Assembly (NCBI GenBank): GCA_031216445.1
Contig: CM062213.1
Location: 5,357,501-5,421,500 of the forward strand
DNA from: Lateolabrax maculatus
Lineage: Eukaryota > Chordata > Actinopteri > Acropomatiformes > Lateolabracidae
Direction: 5' to 3'
Length of the DNA: 64,000 nt
Below are positions 14,372 through 24,992 of this stretch, in pieces. A model generated the notes under the pieces. That model was not told the origin of the DNA and did no database searches. It saw only the letters and a program-made list of their open reading frames with translations. Within the stretch, counting starts at the first letter, position 1; each line of letters starts with the position of its first letter. A program made the position numbers and the translations under genes.

Positions 14372-14600
14372 TGTGCCTCGGTGGTCTCTCTTCTGCGAGC
14401 GTTACTCCTCCAAATGAATGAAACGGTGCAGACGGTGCGGCTCGCCCCGGCTGTGCACTCCCTGATCACACAAACACGGAAGCGAGTGCGGCGCTCGGGC
14501 TGCCTGGCTTTGCCCATATATAGTCAACTCAGACACGGCCGCCTCGGGGAGCAGGCAGCCCTCAGCGCAGGCTCCCAGGCTCCCAGGCAATTAAACCAAG
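14372..14600 (-). promoter_or_regulatory. wdr1: Probable wdr1 5' UTR and core promoter
   Basis: The GC-rich sequence just upstream of the wdr1 start contains CTATATATGG on the minus strand (14522-14513). This could serve as a TATA element or as a one-mismatch CArG box (SRF site). A TATA box there would put transcription start near 14,490 and give a leader of roughly 120 nt. CpG density is raised from about 13,960 to 14,580. The call rests on position and motif only. Confidence 0.45.
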
Positions 14601-14930
14601 TTAATTCACACAACAACAACAGCACAAAAGAAAACAGTTTCCATAATCCTCGAAAGATCCACAAATATCTTGATAAAAAAGATATTCCCTTTGCCAAATT
14701 GCAATTATTTCCTAATCTAGGTGACTAGAAGTAAGAATAAAACACCTATGTAGGGTATAGCTATATGCATATGTGATAATAAAGGTTTATATCTGTTCAC
14801 AATGCAAGAAAAATAACCTGGATATTTATTTCTGGCAGCCATCTTTATTTGGATAAGGAAATAGGGCAGCAACATGAGAAACAGTTTACAAATATTTATA
14901 GTGGTGCAGGAAATAGAGATCCAGATAGTG

Positions 14931-15060
14931 GCAGTGGTGGGATGTAATTAAGTTTATTTACTCAAGTACTGTACAAATGTTAGGTTCTTGTACTTTATTT
15001 TAATCCAATCCCACTTTCTACGTGTGCTACACTAGATCTCAGAGGGAAATTTTAAAAAAT
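14931..15060 (+). mobile_element. Partial copy of a non-autonomous inverted-repeat element
   Basis: It begins GCAGTGGTGGGATGTAATTA and continues with TTTACTCAAGTACTGTAC. The same start (GTGGTGGAATGTAAC) opens a fuller copy at 32,131 in this window. The tail is degraded or truncated. The AAGTAC-rich composition resembles a MITE family I remember from many teleost genomes. Confidence 0.55.
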
Positions 15061-15498
15061 GTAGCGATACAAAACATATATTTGTCCATAATGTAAGAAA
15101 AGGGAAATAAAGATATGGATTTGTGCTAATCAAAAACAAGGTAGGCTATTTAATGAATACATGGAATACTAAAATGACTAAATACATTTATTACAAAGAT
15201 ATAGCAAAGGAACCCTCAGTCATGCATTAAATAACATAGGGAATGAATTTGGGTCATTTTTGACCAACGTTATGAAAAAATAAAAGGTGGGCTTTTGAAC
15301 CGGAGGGTGTGACTCAAATGAAAGATATACAAAAGGATATAAGGCAAATAATTTAATGATTGCAAACATAAATACAAGTTGAAGATTGAGGGGAAAATGA
15401 TGATTTAAGGCATGGCAGGGGGTGGACATACTGATTTGCACACCTTTGCTAAGGACTTAAATACCTATATTTCTGTTGTATCAAAGCTTGTATAAACT

Positions 15499-15538
15499 GT
15501 ATTGATCAACTCAAGAACGTATTGATCAACTCAAGAAT
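15499..15538. repeat. Two-copy 20-bp tandem duplication
   Basis: The unit GTATTGATCAACTCAAGAAC is followed directly by a second copy differing only in its last base. Spacer DNA between wdr1 and idh3b. Confidence 0.85.
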
Positions 15539-15599
15539 GACATTTGTCCTGACAGGATCAGAGACAACAACTTAGGGCCACACTTTATTTTACAGTACA

Positions 15600-16440
15600 C
15601 TAATAAGACGTAACAAGATGTACTTTGTATGTAGAAATAATATGTTTAAACACAACACAGTTATACCCTTATTAGACACAATACAACTAAGTTATGCTGT
15701 GATAACAAACCACATATAATGCCGTATTAGGCCCAAAACATTACTAGACACTTTTATACCAAATAATACTGGAATTAAAAACCAAATAGGAGATTATAAT
15801 ATTAGACACCACCAAATACAATACCATCAAAACATCAAAATCCCTGTTGATTTTTGCCCCCAAGTTGCCACAGCAACCAGCACATTAACTGTTTACAGAA
15901 AGTGTTTTCCTAAGTGAAAGGTTGCTATGGGAACTTGGAGGTGAACATCAACAGATTTAATGCAACTCCTGTGGGGAGGAAAAAGAGGCTTTTGAGGAAA
16001 AAATAAATTTCAGAGCGAAACCACAGGAAAGATGAGACATGTCTGAGCCAGATAATATCCCACTGTCATGAGAGGTTTAAAGTGGTTTCAGCCTTTGGGC
16101 AGCTTTAAAAGTGTATGAACAATTATGAAAAAATATTTGTTTTTGGATTGACTAATGTAACGTTATAGGACAAGGTAGTAGGGTGATAATGTTGACCAAC
16201 TATGTGAGTGTTTGATGTTTTGAGGGAGGGGGAGTAAAGAAAAGGATGTAGCATGCAGCCCAATCCAAGTGCAAAGATTTTAGCAGATGGGAATGTACTT
16301 TTTATATTATTTTACACATTAACATATGTGTTAATTCCAAAGCAGAACACGTTATGTATGGTAACTTTTAATCAAATACACTGGGCGAATGTACCATATA
16401 TGTAAGTCCCATCAGTAGGTGATTTTTTTTTTTGTTTGTT
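15600..16440. other. Spacer with no recognised gene
   Basis: Between the tandem duplication and the lectin-like exon I find no coding or RNA gene signal. Only the last stretch, a T-rich tract from about 16,423, is interpretable: it forms a good polypyrimidine tract for the acceptor of the lectin-like exon. Confidence 0.4.
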
Positions 16441-16447
16441 TTCTTAG

Positions 16448-16823
16448 TTCAGGAGTATTCTGGTGGGTAACCAGCGCCTGCCTGGCTGGGCCGAGCACGC
16501 CTCACGCTGCTTCTTCCCGTCCCAAGAGGCACAGAAGTGGGGGGAGATGCTCGCAGGGCGTGTCTTGACATGGTGGGTGACCTGGCTGTTGTTCTGGATG
16601 GCAAAGACCCGGCGTTCCTGACCAACATGACTTTTCATTTTGTACAGCAGCACCCTGAAGAAAACTTCCACTCAGCATGGATCGGGTTGGAGGACTTGGT
16701 GAGGGAGGGCATCCACATCTGGGTCGATGGACACAGAAGCCAATCTGTCATCTACTGGAAACATCTAGAGCCTAAAAATGCTGTGGCCTCCTGGGACAAA
16801 GACAGGGCAGGACAGGACTGTGT
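16448..16823 (+). pseudogene. Orphan C-type lectin-like domain exon with a frameshift
   Basis: A T-rich tract ending TTCTTAG precedes this stretch, and GTAAGTG follows it, so it looks like a true 376-nt exon. Its first part encodes LPGWAEHASRCFFPSQEAQK. After a run of six G (16539-16544) the reading frame must change to continue the domain as ARRACLDMVGDLAVV, then FHSAWIGLEDL, EGIHIWVDG and QDCV. These are hallmarks of a C-type lectin domain like those in mannose-receptor-type proteins: the CYF and ACxxMGGDLAVV starts, the WIGL motif and the final DC. The two frames differ by one missing (or two extra) bases at the G run, so the exon is either a pseudogene or carries a sequence error. I see no partner exons for the rest of the domain within about 2.5 kb, nor any signal peptide exon. 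Confidence 0.75.
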
Positions 16824-18570
16824 GTAAGTGTTTTTATACAGCCTTGCTGCACAAAGAATTTAGCAGATTTTTTTACTAAATAGGATGAAGAGCTTTATAA
16901 TTCAGGACCCCTGTATCTTACTAATAATTTACCTCTGCTGGTGAGATGTTCGGGAAGAGTGAAACTGTGAATTAATTAATCAACACTGTGAAAATAAAAC
17001 ATGAAAGGATTTGGTAAATGTCCCTCTATGTATTATACCTTGTAGATAAAAATAGTAAGAAGTTGAAGTTAAATGAAGGAGTTGATGGGGGTGCATGTTT
17101 GAATGGAATTCTTTTGTACTTATACATATACAGTATACTATATGTAACTTCAAGAAACGTTTCATTAGCACAAAGACAAACTGAAATTGTCTTTCGCAGA
17201 GGCCACCGACTAGTTTCTCATTGGTTAGGTCCCCCTCGGAAAGCAGTGACTTAAATCCTAAATATCAAACACGTTTGAATTTACCAGTTGAAGAGTGATT
17301 AGTATGCAGGCAGATCTGGTGGCTTAAGATTGGATCTGTAAACCAATCACATTACCATATAATGTGGGCCAAAGCATCAGTACCAAGGTCCCATGCTGAT
17401 ATTTCACCAAGCAAATATATTTTTTGTTCTGGTCTTAATATGAGGATTTGTTATTAATGTGAACACGTCTGAAGTGCTGTTTAAGTGTGAAGTGCTGGGT
17501 AATTTAAAAATTGCCAGGGATTTATAGACAGATGGATGCTTAGCTCTGTGTCTCAAAGATAAGGTTAATGTATGAGAGGAAAAAACTAAGGAGGAGGAAT
17601 TTGTACACAGTGGTGGAACTGCCTGAGAGACCTGACTCAGGGCAAAATATACACACTTACCTGAGGAGAAATTATGCTACCATGAATAACCAAATTAAAT
17701 GCCCAACAAGGTAAAAGAGGACTATTTAACAAATGTCAGAGGGTAGCCCACTGATCTACAGTTTCATGGTGGTGATTTTAAAATCCGACATCATCCTGTG
17801 AGTCAGTAGAGAGCATCACTTGCCTGGAATAGGATCGGGAATCCCCTGACCTATTTAAGGTGGGCCCATTTCAGAAGGGGGGCCATGGCAGAAGCAGATA
17901 TAATGTTACAACAATACAGAAGTTACAGTACAGAATTTTAAAGATCCATAAGTGAGTGTGAAAATGTGCCTCCTCAGCCGTTCACATAAAGATGGACACA
18001 GTGGCACCACTGGACATTTTGGGCCCCCTGAGCTCAGCTCAACAACAGCTCTGACACAATAAACAACTGTAATCCCCAGCATGCTCCAGGGCCCCTGTCT
18101 GGCTCCAGGGCCCCTGTCTGGCTCCGGGGCGCCTGAATCATTCAAGTTAAGTGAACAGTATAAGCCTCACAAAGATTGTATTTATTGCACCATAATTGTA
18201 TTGCGTAATATTGTACGGTTTCCTATTTTGTACCTCTCTCTAAATTCTCCACCTCATTGATGGGAACTGTAAAGGCTGTTATAATAAACAAATGGAAGCC
18301 AGAAGATGAGATGACTCTGCACTGCCTAATAGGCCTAATGGGTGCAACGTACATGAAGCAGGGACAACATCCTGAGAAAGATCATAAGATTTGCGTGTTG
18401 TGTAAATGTTGCTATTTGTTTATATAATTACTCAAGGCAAATAGTCTCTTTTCTGTGGCGGTATTCCCCAGCATCCATTTCTTGTGTCAGAACTCTGTTT
18501 TCTAGGTTTCAGTCCGAGATAAAAGGCTACATGTTTCAGACTGGCTGCATATTATGACTGTTGTGTAGGT
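16824..18570. other. Spacer with no recognised gene
   Basis: No exon matching the rest of a lectin domain is visible downstream of the orphan exon, and no other gene is recognised. A 19-bp tandem duplication lies near 18,083-18,129. Confidence 0.4.
18083..18129. repeat. Tandem duplication, 19-bp unit
   Basis: The unit GCTCCAGGGCCCCTGTCTG occurs at 18083-18101 and 18102-18120, followed by a third, partial and diverged start (GCTCCGGGG). It is GC-rich within AT-rich surroundings. Confidence 0.85.
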
Positions 18571-18574
18571 TGAG

Positions 18575-18915
18575 AACTCGTGTTCAAGCCTAAGTACTAA
18601 TACCACACTGTACAAATACTCTGTTATATATGGAAGCCCATGACTTACAGGATTAGTATTACTATTATTACTATTTTTTTCTTCACAGTAGCGCAAATGG
18701 GCTTCCATAGTTATAAGTAAAAGACCTGCATTGAAAATGTTACTTAAGTTAAAGTATGTAAGTATCATCAGAAACATTTACTTAAAGTATGAAAAGTAAA
18801 AATACTCAATGAAGAAAAATGTCCCCTGTTAGTGTTATACTATTATATATTCTATCATTAGATTATTATGACTCATGCATTAATGTAAAAGCAGAATTTT
18901 ACTGGCGCTCATTTT
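18575..18915 (+). mobile_element. Non-autonomous element (AAGTAC family), interrupted by a smaller insert
   Basis: The sequence around ACCTGCATTGAAAATGTTAC, GTATCATCAGAAACAT and the end near GCAGAATTTTACTG resembles the same teleost repeat family as the copies at 14.9 kb and 32.1 kb. It is split by an 81-bp inverted-repeat insert at 18,629-18,709. Exact ends are uncertain. Confidence 0.6.
18629..18709. mobile_element. 81-bp miniature inverted-repeat element nested in an older repeat
   Basis: The insert begins TATGGAAGCCCAT (18629-18641) and ends with its perfect reverse complement ATGGGCTTCCATA (18697-18709). It is flanked by the direct repeat GTTATA (18623-18628 and 18710-18715), as expected of a target-site duplication. 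Removing the insert plus one GTTATA joins CTGTTATA to AGTAAAAGACC, restoring the older repeat. It has no coding capacity. Confidence 0.85.
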
Positions 18916-18931
18916 AAACTAATTTGTATAG

Positions 18932-19222
18932 ACCTGCAACTAATGATTATTTTCATTATGCATTAATCTACTGATTATTTTTTCTGTTAATCAACTGAGT
19001 GTTTGGTTTGAAAATATTCTGAAAATGAGAAAAGCCGATTTACCCAGAGCCCAAAGTGACACAATCACATATCTTGTTTTGTCTGACCAGTACACCACAC
19101 CTAAAAAATATTTAGAATAAATGAACAGAAAACCAGCAAATCCTCACATCTGTGGAGGTGGAACCACGAGAAATAACTGAAATTATCATTAAAAATGATT
19201 AACAGACTAATTGTTTCATACT
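18932..19222 (+). mobile_element. hAT-like MITE copy
   Basis: It starts CTGCAACTAATGATTATTTT. The reverse complement of the element ending at 37,941 starts with the same bases, so two copies of one family sit in opposite orientation in this window. The internal part (AAATGTCTTGTTTTGTCTGACC-like) is diverged. The family is widespread in ray-finned fish as I remember it; assignment to the hAT superfamily is recalled, not shown here. Confidence 0.6.
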
Positions 19223-19299
19223 GTTAACTAGTTTAATTTATAACATATATCATATCTTATAAGCTCCTTGTGTGTTTTGTGTGCAAAAAATCTTAATTT

Positions 19300-19461
19300 G
19301 TGACCTAACCTACCATTTTATCTGGAGATGGCAGGACGGTCCCCCAGTGGAGGGGGACAGGACAGCAGCGGTCCCGTCCACAGGGGGGCGCCATGCTGTC
19401 CTGTGGCTCTACCTCCGCCGCACCACCGAAGAAGAAGCTCAGTCGCTGCATGTGTGTAACG
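19300..19461 (+). promoter_or_regulatory. idh3b: Probable idh3b promoter and 5' leader
   Basis: A GC-rich pocket precedes the idh3b start. It holds an in-frame ATG at 19393 with no stop before the ATG at 19462, which would add 23 residues (MLSCGSTSAAPPKKK...). The downstream ATG gives MAAALRG, closer to the mammalian N-terminus, so I prefer it. No TATA box is seen. Confidence 0.45.
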
Positions 19462-22400
19462 ATGGCGGCCGCCCTGAGAGGAAGCACGGTAACATTGCTC
19501 AAGGTGAGTGCAGAGAGGATGGTTACGAGCTTATTTTACACACAAGAAAGGAGTCGCTGCGGTTTAATCTTTACGTTTGTCCGACTCAAGCCTCGTTTTT
19601 TTTTACCACAAACTGTTAAATAACCGGTGTCTTCTCGTTGCTAACCGCGAGCCGTTTGAAAAGCCCAAAGTAAAAGTCAGTTTTTGTGGCTCCATCATTT
19701 TTTTTTTTGTTTGTTTGTTTGTTTGTATCTGTCAGTAAATCTCTGTTGTGAGTGTTTTACAGTGGTCATACAGTTAGGACCCGTGTCCCGGGCATGTGAG
19801 GCGGTGAGCTACAGCAGCTATCTCCCCCAGTTAACCCCTGACTGCCCTTTAGTTTACTCACAAATATCAGCAGCACATTACTGTTACTGCGCCTGAGCTC
19901 TAACTAACTGTAACCAGTTGTCTGGAAAACATCAGAGCGGATAAGTCTGTGTGCCTCTTCACTTCAGACACAGGCTTGTGATTTGGTAACTTTGTGTTTA
20001 TATTGTTAAATGTCAGTGGGAGTCAAGAGATGTGCAGCTGCTCAGATTATCTCTTGTCTGCAGCTGACATGGTTTTGATGAGATGACATGTTGTTGTTGC
20101 TGATGATGATGATGATGTGGATGCTCTTGAAGCAGAGATAAAGAAGTCACACCCATCCCTGCCCGACTCTTTATTATCCAATCCAATGGGCACCGTTAAC
20201 CCATTATCACAGTATATGTACTTTTGTATTATAACAGCGATACATGTTGTGAAGTAGATCATTTTTCTGAAAAATCAATAAAATAATAAAATGTGGAATA
20301 TCTGGCATTGATGAAAGAATCATATATTAATCTAATATTGCCATAAAGCAACATTTTTCAGTTAATAATAATATTGCTTGTTGATTTGTAAGATTGCCCA
20401 CAAGGTCTTAATACAGTTATTCTGCCTCCGAAAACAAATCTAAGGAACCGCAAGATGATAAAAGGAATGAAACTGAAGAAAAAACCTTCTTGCCACAAAA
20501 AATTTGAGCTGCAACTTGCAGTTATTTTCATTATTGATTCATCTGTTTACTAGTTTCTAAATTAATCGAGTATGTGTTTTGTCTATAAGATGTTAGACAA
20601 TGCCCATCACAGTTTCACAGAGCTGAAAGTTACGTCTCTAAATGTCTTAATCTATTTGACCAACAGTCCAAAATATTTTATTTACAATAATATAAAACAG
20701 AGAAAAGCAGAAAATCCACACCCTGAAGAAAGTGGAACAAGTAAATGAACGAATGTTTGAGATGTTTATAAAAATGACTGGATCATTGTGTATCAAAATA
20801 GTTGCCGATTAATTTCCTTTTGATCGAATAATTGATGAATCAATAGATTCTTCCTGGATAGTTTTACCTCTTCGGGCCTCTAAATTTGAATATTGAACTT
20901 TTTTTATGTTTTTTGTGTGTCAAAAGTTGGGAAACAAATTCTCTGGGAGTGGCCAAGTTTATATGGACTCATGGTATACCCTGTCGTGCTTGTTGTGACT
21001 GTGTCTTCTCTCCCGTCCTCAGGGCCTGAGCGGCCCCCGGTGGCAGCAGCTGGCCTGCCGTCCACTGAGTTTGTCTGCTGGTCTCTGTGGCCCCGAAGCC
21101 CCTCCGGCTCGCGCTGATGCCATCTTCAAGGTCACAATGGTGCCGGGTGATGGAGTTGGACCTGAGCTGATGACTGCTGTTAAAGAAGTGTTTAAGGTAC
21201 ATTTAACAGTGGCGGAGATGGAACCATCACTGCGTTTCATGTCGTTTTAAAAAATATATGGTGCACTATAGCTACAAGTAGAAGAAAATACAGAAAAGTA
21301 GAAGATTTCTTTCCATATTAAAGGGATTTTTTACTTTATCTTTAATTTGTGTCCCACTCTGCTCGCTTTAGGCTTATTCAGCCTTTATATATATATATAT
21401 GTTGACTTCTTTTTGTCTTGTCTCCAGGCAGGAGATGTCCCTGTAGAATTTGAGGAGTTTCACCTGAGCGAGGTACAGAACATGGCCAGTGAGGAGAAGC
21501 TGGAGCAAGTGTTGACCTCAATGAAGACCAACAAAGTGGCCATGAAGGGTAGCTTCACTTATTCTTTTGTCTCCTGACATAGTTCTGTGACAGCAACAAA
21601 GTACAGTAAATTAGGTTTTAAAAAAGAGCATAAAAGACTTAACATCTGTGTTTGTGGCATGCTTTGTTATCCAGGAAAGATTCACACACCCATGGAGTTC
21701 AAAGGGGAACTAGCTTCATATGAGATGAGACTGAGGTAAAAACCAGAAACAAGATGTGCATTTTTATGTGTATTTATTTATTTATTTTTTTAAATATTTA
21801 TTATTTTTTTTAAATAACTGTACCTCTTTATCCATCCCCCAGGCGTAAATTGGACCTGTTTGCTAATGTGGTTCATGTGAACAGCCTGCCGGGCTACAGC
21901 ACTCGCCACAACAACCTGGACCTGGTCATCATCCGCGAGCAGACCGAGGGGGAGTACAGCTCCCTGGAGCACGAGGTAAATTACCCTATTCCTCACTGTA
22001 GTCAGAGGTGGTTTTAAAACCCACATGAAAAGGAAATGGGGGTTCCCCTGAACACACAGATGTGTGGCCAATATTAAACCAGGTATCAAAACAAAGATGA
22101 ATCACTCTGATAGAGGTGCTGAAATGGTACAGTGTTTAATTCAAGTTTTCTTTTGAACTACTTCTGACTCACGGGGGGAACTACACCTTCATTGCTACTC
22201 ATATAATGATTCTTTCGCTGTACTCTAGACTCAGTTCCTTATGAAAGTTTGTTGACAGTTTGACCATTTACACCTTATCTTCACTGGCCACCTAATGGAC
22301 TTCAAGCCTAAGAAGACACTTTGTAATATATAGAATATTATATATTCATTCAATTTAAGTGAATCAGTTCCATCAGACATGAAATGGACAACTGAAAAAT

Positions 22401-23961
22401 GCATCTGCTGTAAATTAAGTGTAATATGTTTTCATTCTCTTGCCTTGCTGATTAGTCCATGCCATGTCAATAAGAATGGCTGTATTGAAATGTATTCATC
22501 CTCCTCTTGCTCTGTAGAGTGTGACGGGCGTGATCGAATGCTTGAAGATCATCACCAGAGTGAAGTCAAGGCGCATCGCCAAGTTCGCCTTCGATTATGC
22601 CACCAAGAAGGGGCGGAACAAGGTCACCGCTGTTCACAAGGCCAACATCATGTGAGGAAATAGAAAAGCTCACTCTTTTGGATTTTTATTCTTCTATTAT
22701 TTATTAAAATGGTGTTGATTTGGGTCATGATTTGCATTACAGTCACAGCAATATTTGTCCTCATCCCGTGTCTTATTACAGGAAATTAGGTGATGGCCTG
22801 TTTCTGCAGAGCTGTGCGGAGGTGGCACAACTGTACCCAAAAATCAAATATGAAAACATAATCATTGATAACTGTTGCATGCAGGTATGTATATATATAT
22901 ATATACAGACTTACAGTTAATTTTCGTATTTATTAATAAACGATTTGCTGATTAGGTTTTAGTTTCACGTTTCCATTTCTTGTTTAAACATGTCATTGTC
23001 TGTGTTACTTGACTGCAGCTGGTCCAGAACCCATACCAGTTTGACGTGCTGGTGATGCCCAACCTGTACGGTAACATTATTGATAACCTGGCAGCAGGGC
23101 TGGTTGGAGGAGCAGGAGTTGTTCCCGGGGAAAGCTACAGTGCGGAGTACGCTGTGTTTGAGACTGTGAGTTTCCACTGATCTTTTCCACTGTTTCACGT
23201 CTGTTTAGCCAGCCAGTCATTCTCTGGTTTTATTCTGCTTCGTCTTTTTGATTTTCATATTTTAGATGAGAATGTATGACAGAAAATGTTAATGGTGCAC
23301 TGCAGAAAATGGCAGTAGGTATTGACATAGTTATAGTATTGATAACTCAACCTTTCTTTGGTGCTTGGTGATGGAGAGTGCTCATCATTCTTTGAACCCT
23401 CCGTCTCTTTTCTCTTTCAGGGTGCACGCCACCCCTTTGCGCAAGCTGTCGGAAGGAACATCGCCAACCCTACAGCCATGCTGCTCAGCGCCGCTAACAT
23501 GCTCAGGCATCTCAAGTGAGTCGACCTCTTAGATGTTGTAATAAGGAGTCCACCACATTTCACACCGTTGATAAAACGGCTTCAGTTCCCCGTCAGAAAG
23601 AGCTCTCTGACATAAAGCGGTGAAAATATTCTAAATATAGCACACACTTTAACTTATATTGATTATACAATATTATATATACATATATATATATATATAT
23701 ATGGACAGCTGTCAGCTTCTCAAACTGGGAACATGCCAACTGCCATTTACTGTAGGTAATACACAGACTATGGATAAGTATCTCAAACAACCCTACAAAA
23801 AATCCGAACTGTCCCTTTAAGTGCCTGTTTGTCTGAATGTTGACATGTGCACAAAACCATTCTGGACACCTCTTAATTGTCACTGTATTGTGTTGCAGCC
23901 TGGAATATCACTCCCAAATGGTGTCAGATGCTGTCAAGAGGGTCATCAAACAGGGCAAAGT

Positions 23962-24006
<45 letters not shown>

Positions 24007-24936
24007 GTTAGTTCTACCTGCTGTATGCCCGTTGGTACATTCAGCCTGTCAGTGTGGAGACACCTGCCATGAACATGTCAAACAACACTAACAGTATTAA
24101 CACGAAGAGAGAATGTTTTCTGTTAATACAAGCAGAGCAAAATGAAGCAGGTGGTCCTGCTTCAGAGATGTGAAGCCAGCAGGACTTTTAAATCCTTCAG
24201 GTTTGTGGGTCAGAAACTGAAGCCTCATATATACACAGTGTGAAAATGCTGCAGGCATGAATGAAAAGTACAATATACATTTTCAGTGTGTGAACCAGAA
24301 CAGCTAAAGATTCTCATAAATCTGTCAGATACCAGAAATGACACCAGCACACTCAGTGTATTGTTAACAGTTCTTGACCCACAAATGCCTACAACCTGCA
24401 AACTATACTTTGGTGTGTTAGAGAGCCTTTGATTACTTACTTTTGAGATTGTATATATGTGAATGCTTCTTACTTCAGCTCTTTTCTTGCATTTCTCTTC
24501 CTCACACTATTTTGTCCTTCTCATAAATGTGCCAGATATGTGCGTTTGTTACCAGGATAACTAATCTTTATTTATTTATTCAAACTGTGTTGGACTAACT
24601 GCATTTTGCACCTTCTTCATGTTGACACTAACATTCACTGACAAAAACACTAGCAAAACATCGGTCAATTCAGCTCTAAAAAACGCATTTCAGCTTCAGG
24701 GCCGATTGTTTTTGTCTATTCTTTTAATTGATCTTCTTTAAGAGGTGATTAAAAGCTGTTCTTTCGGTTTGGGGAGCGCTCGTTGTATCTGTGACAGTTG
24801 TGCGAATGTGAGAAAATATCATTTTTGAGGAATGCCTGTCAGTTGAAAGCAGAATTTGCCTGCACGTTGTCTGAAGTGCCCTTCCTGTCCCTCTTCCCTT
24901 TCCTTTAATTCCCTCCTCCCCTTGTACCCCATTATC

Positions 24937-24992
<56 letters not shown>

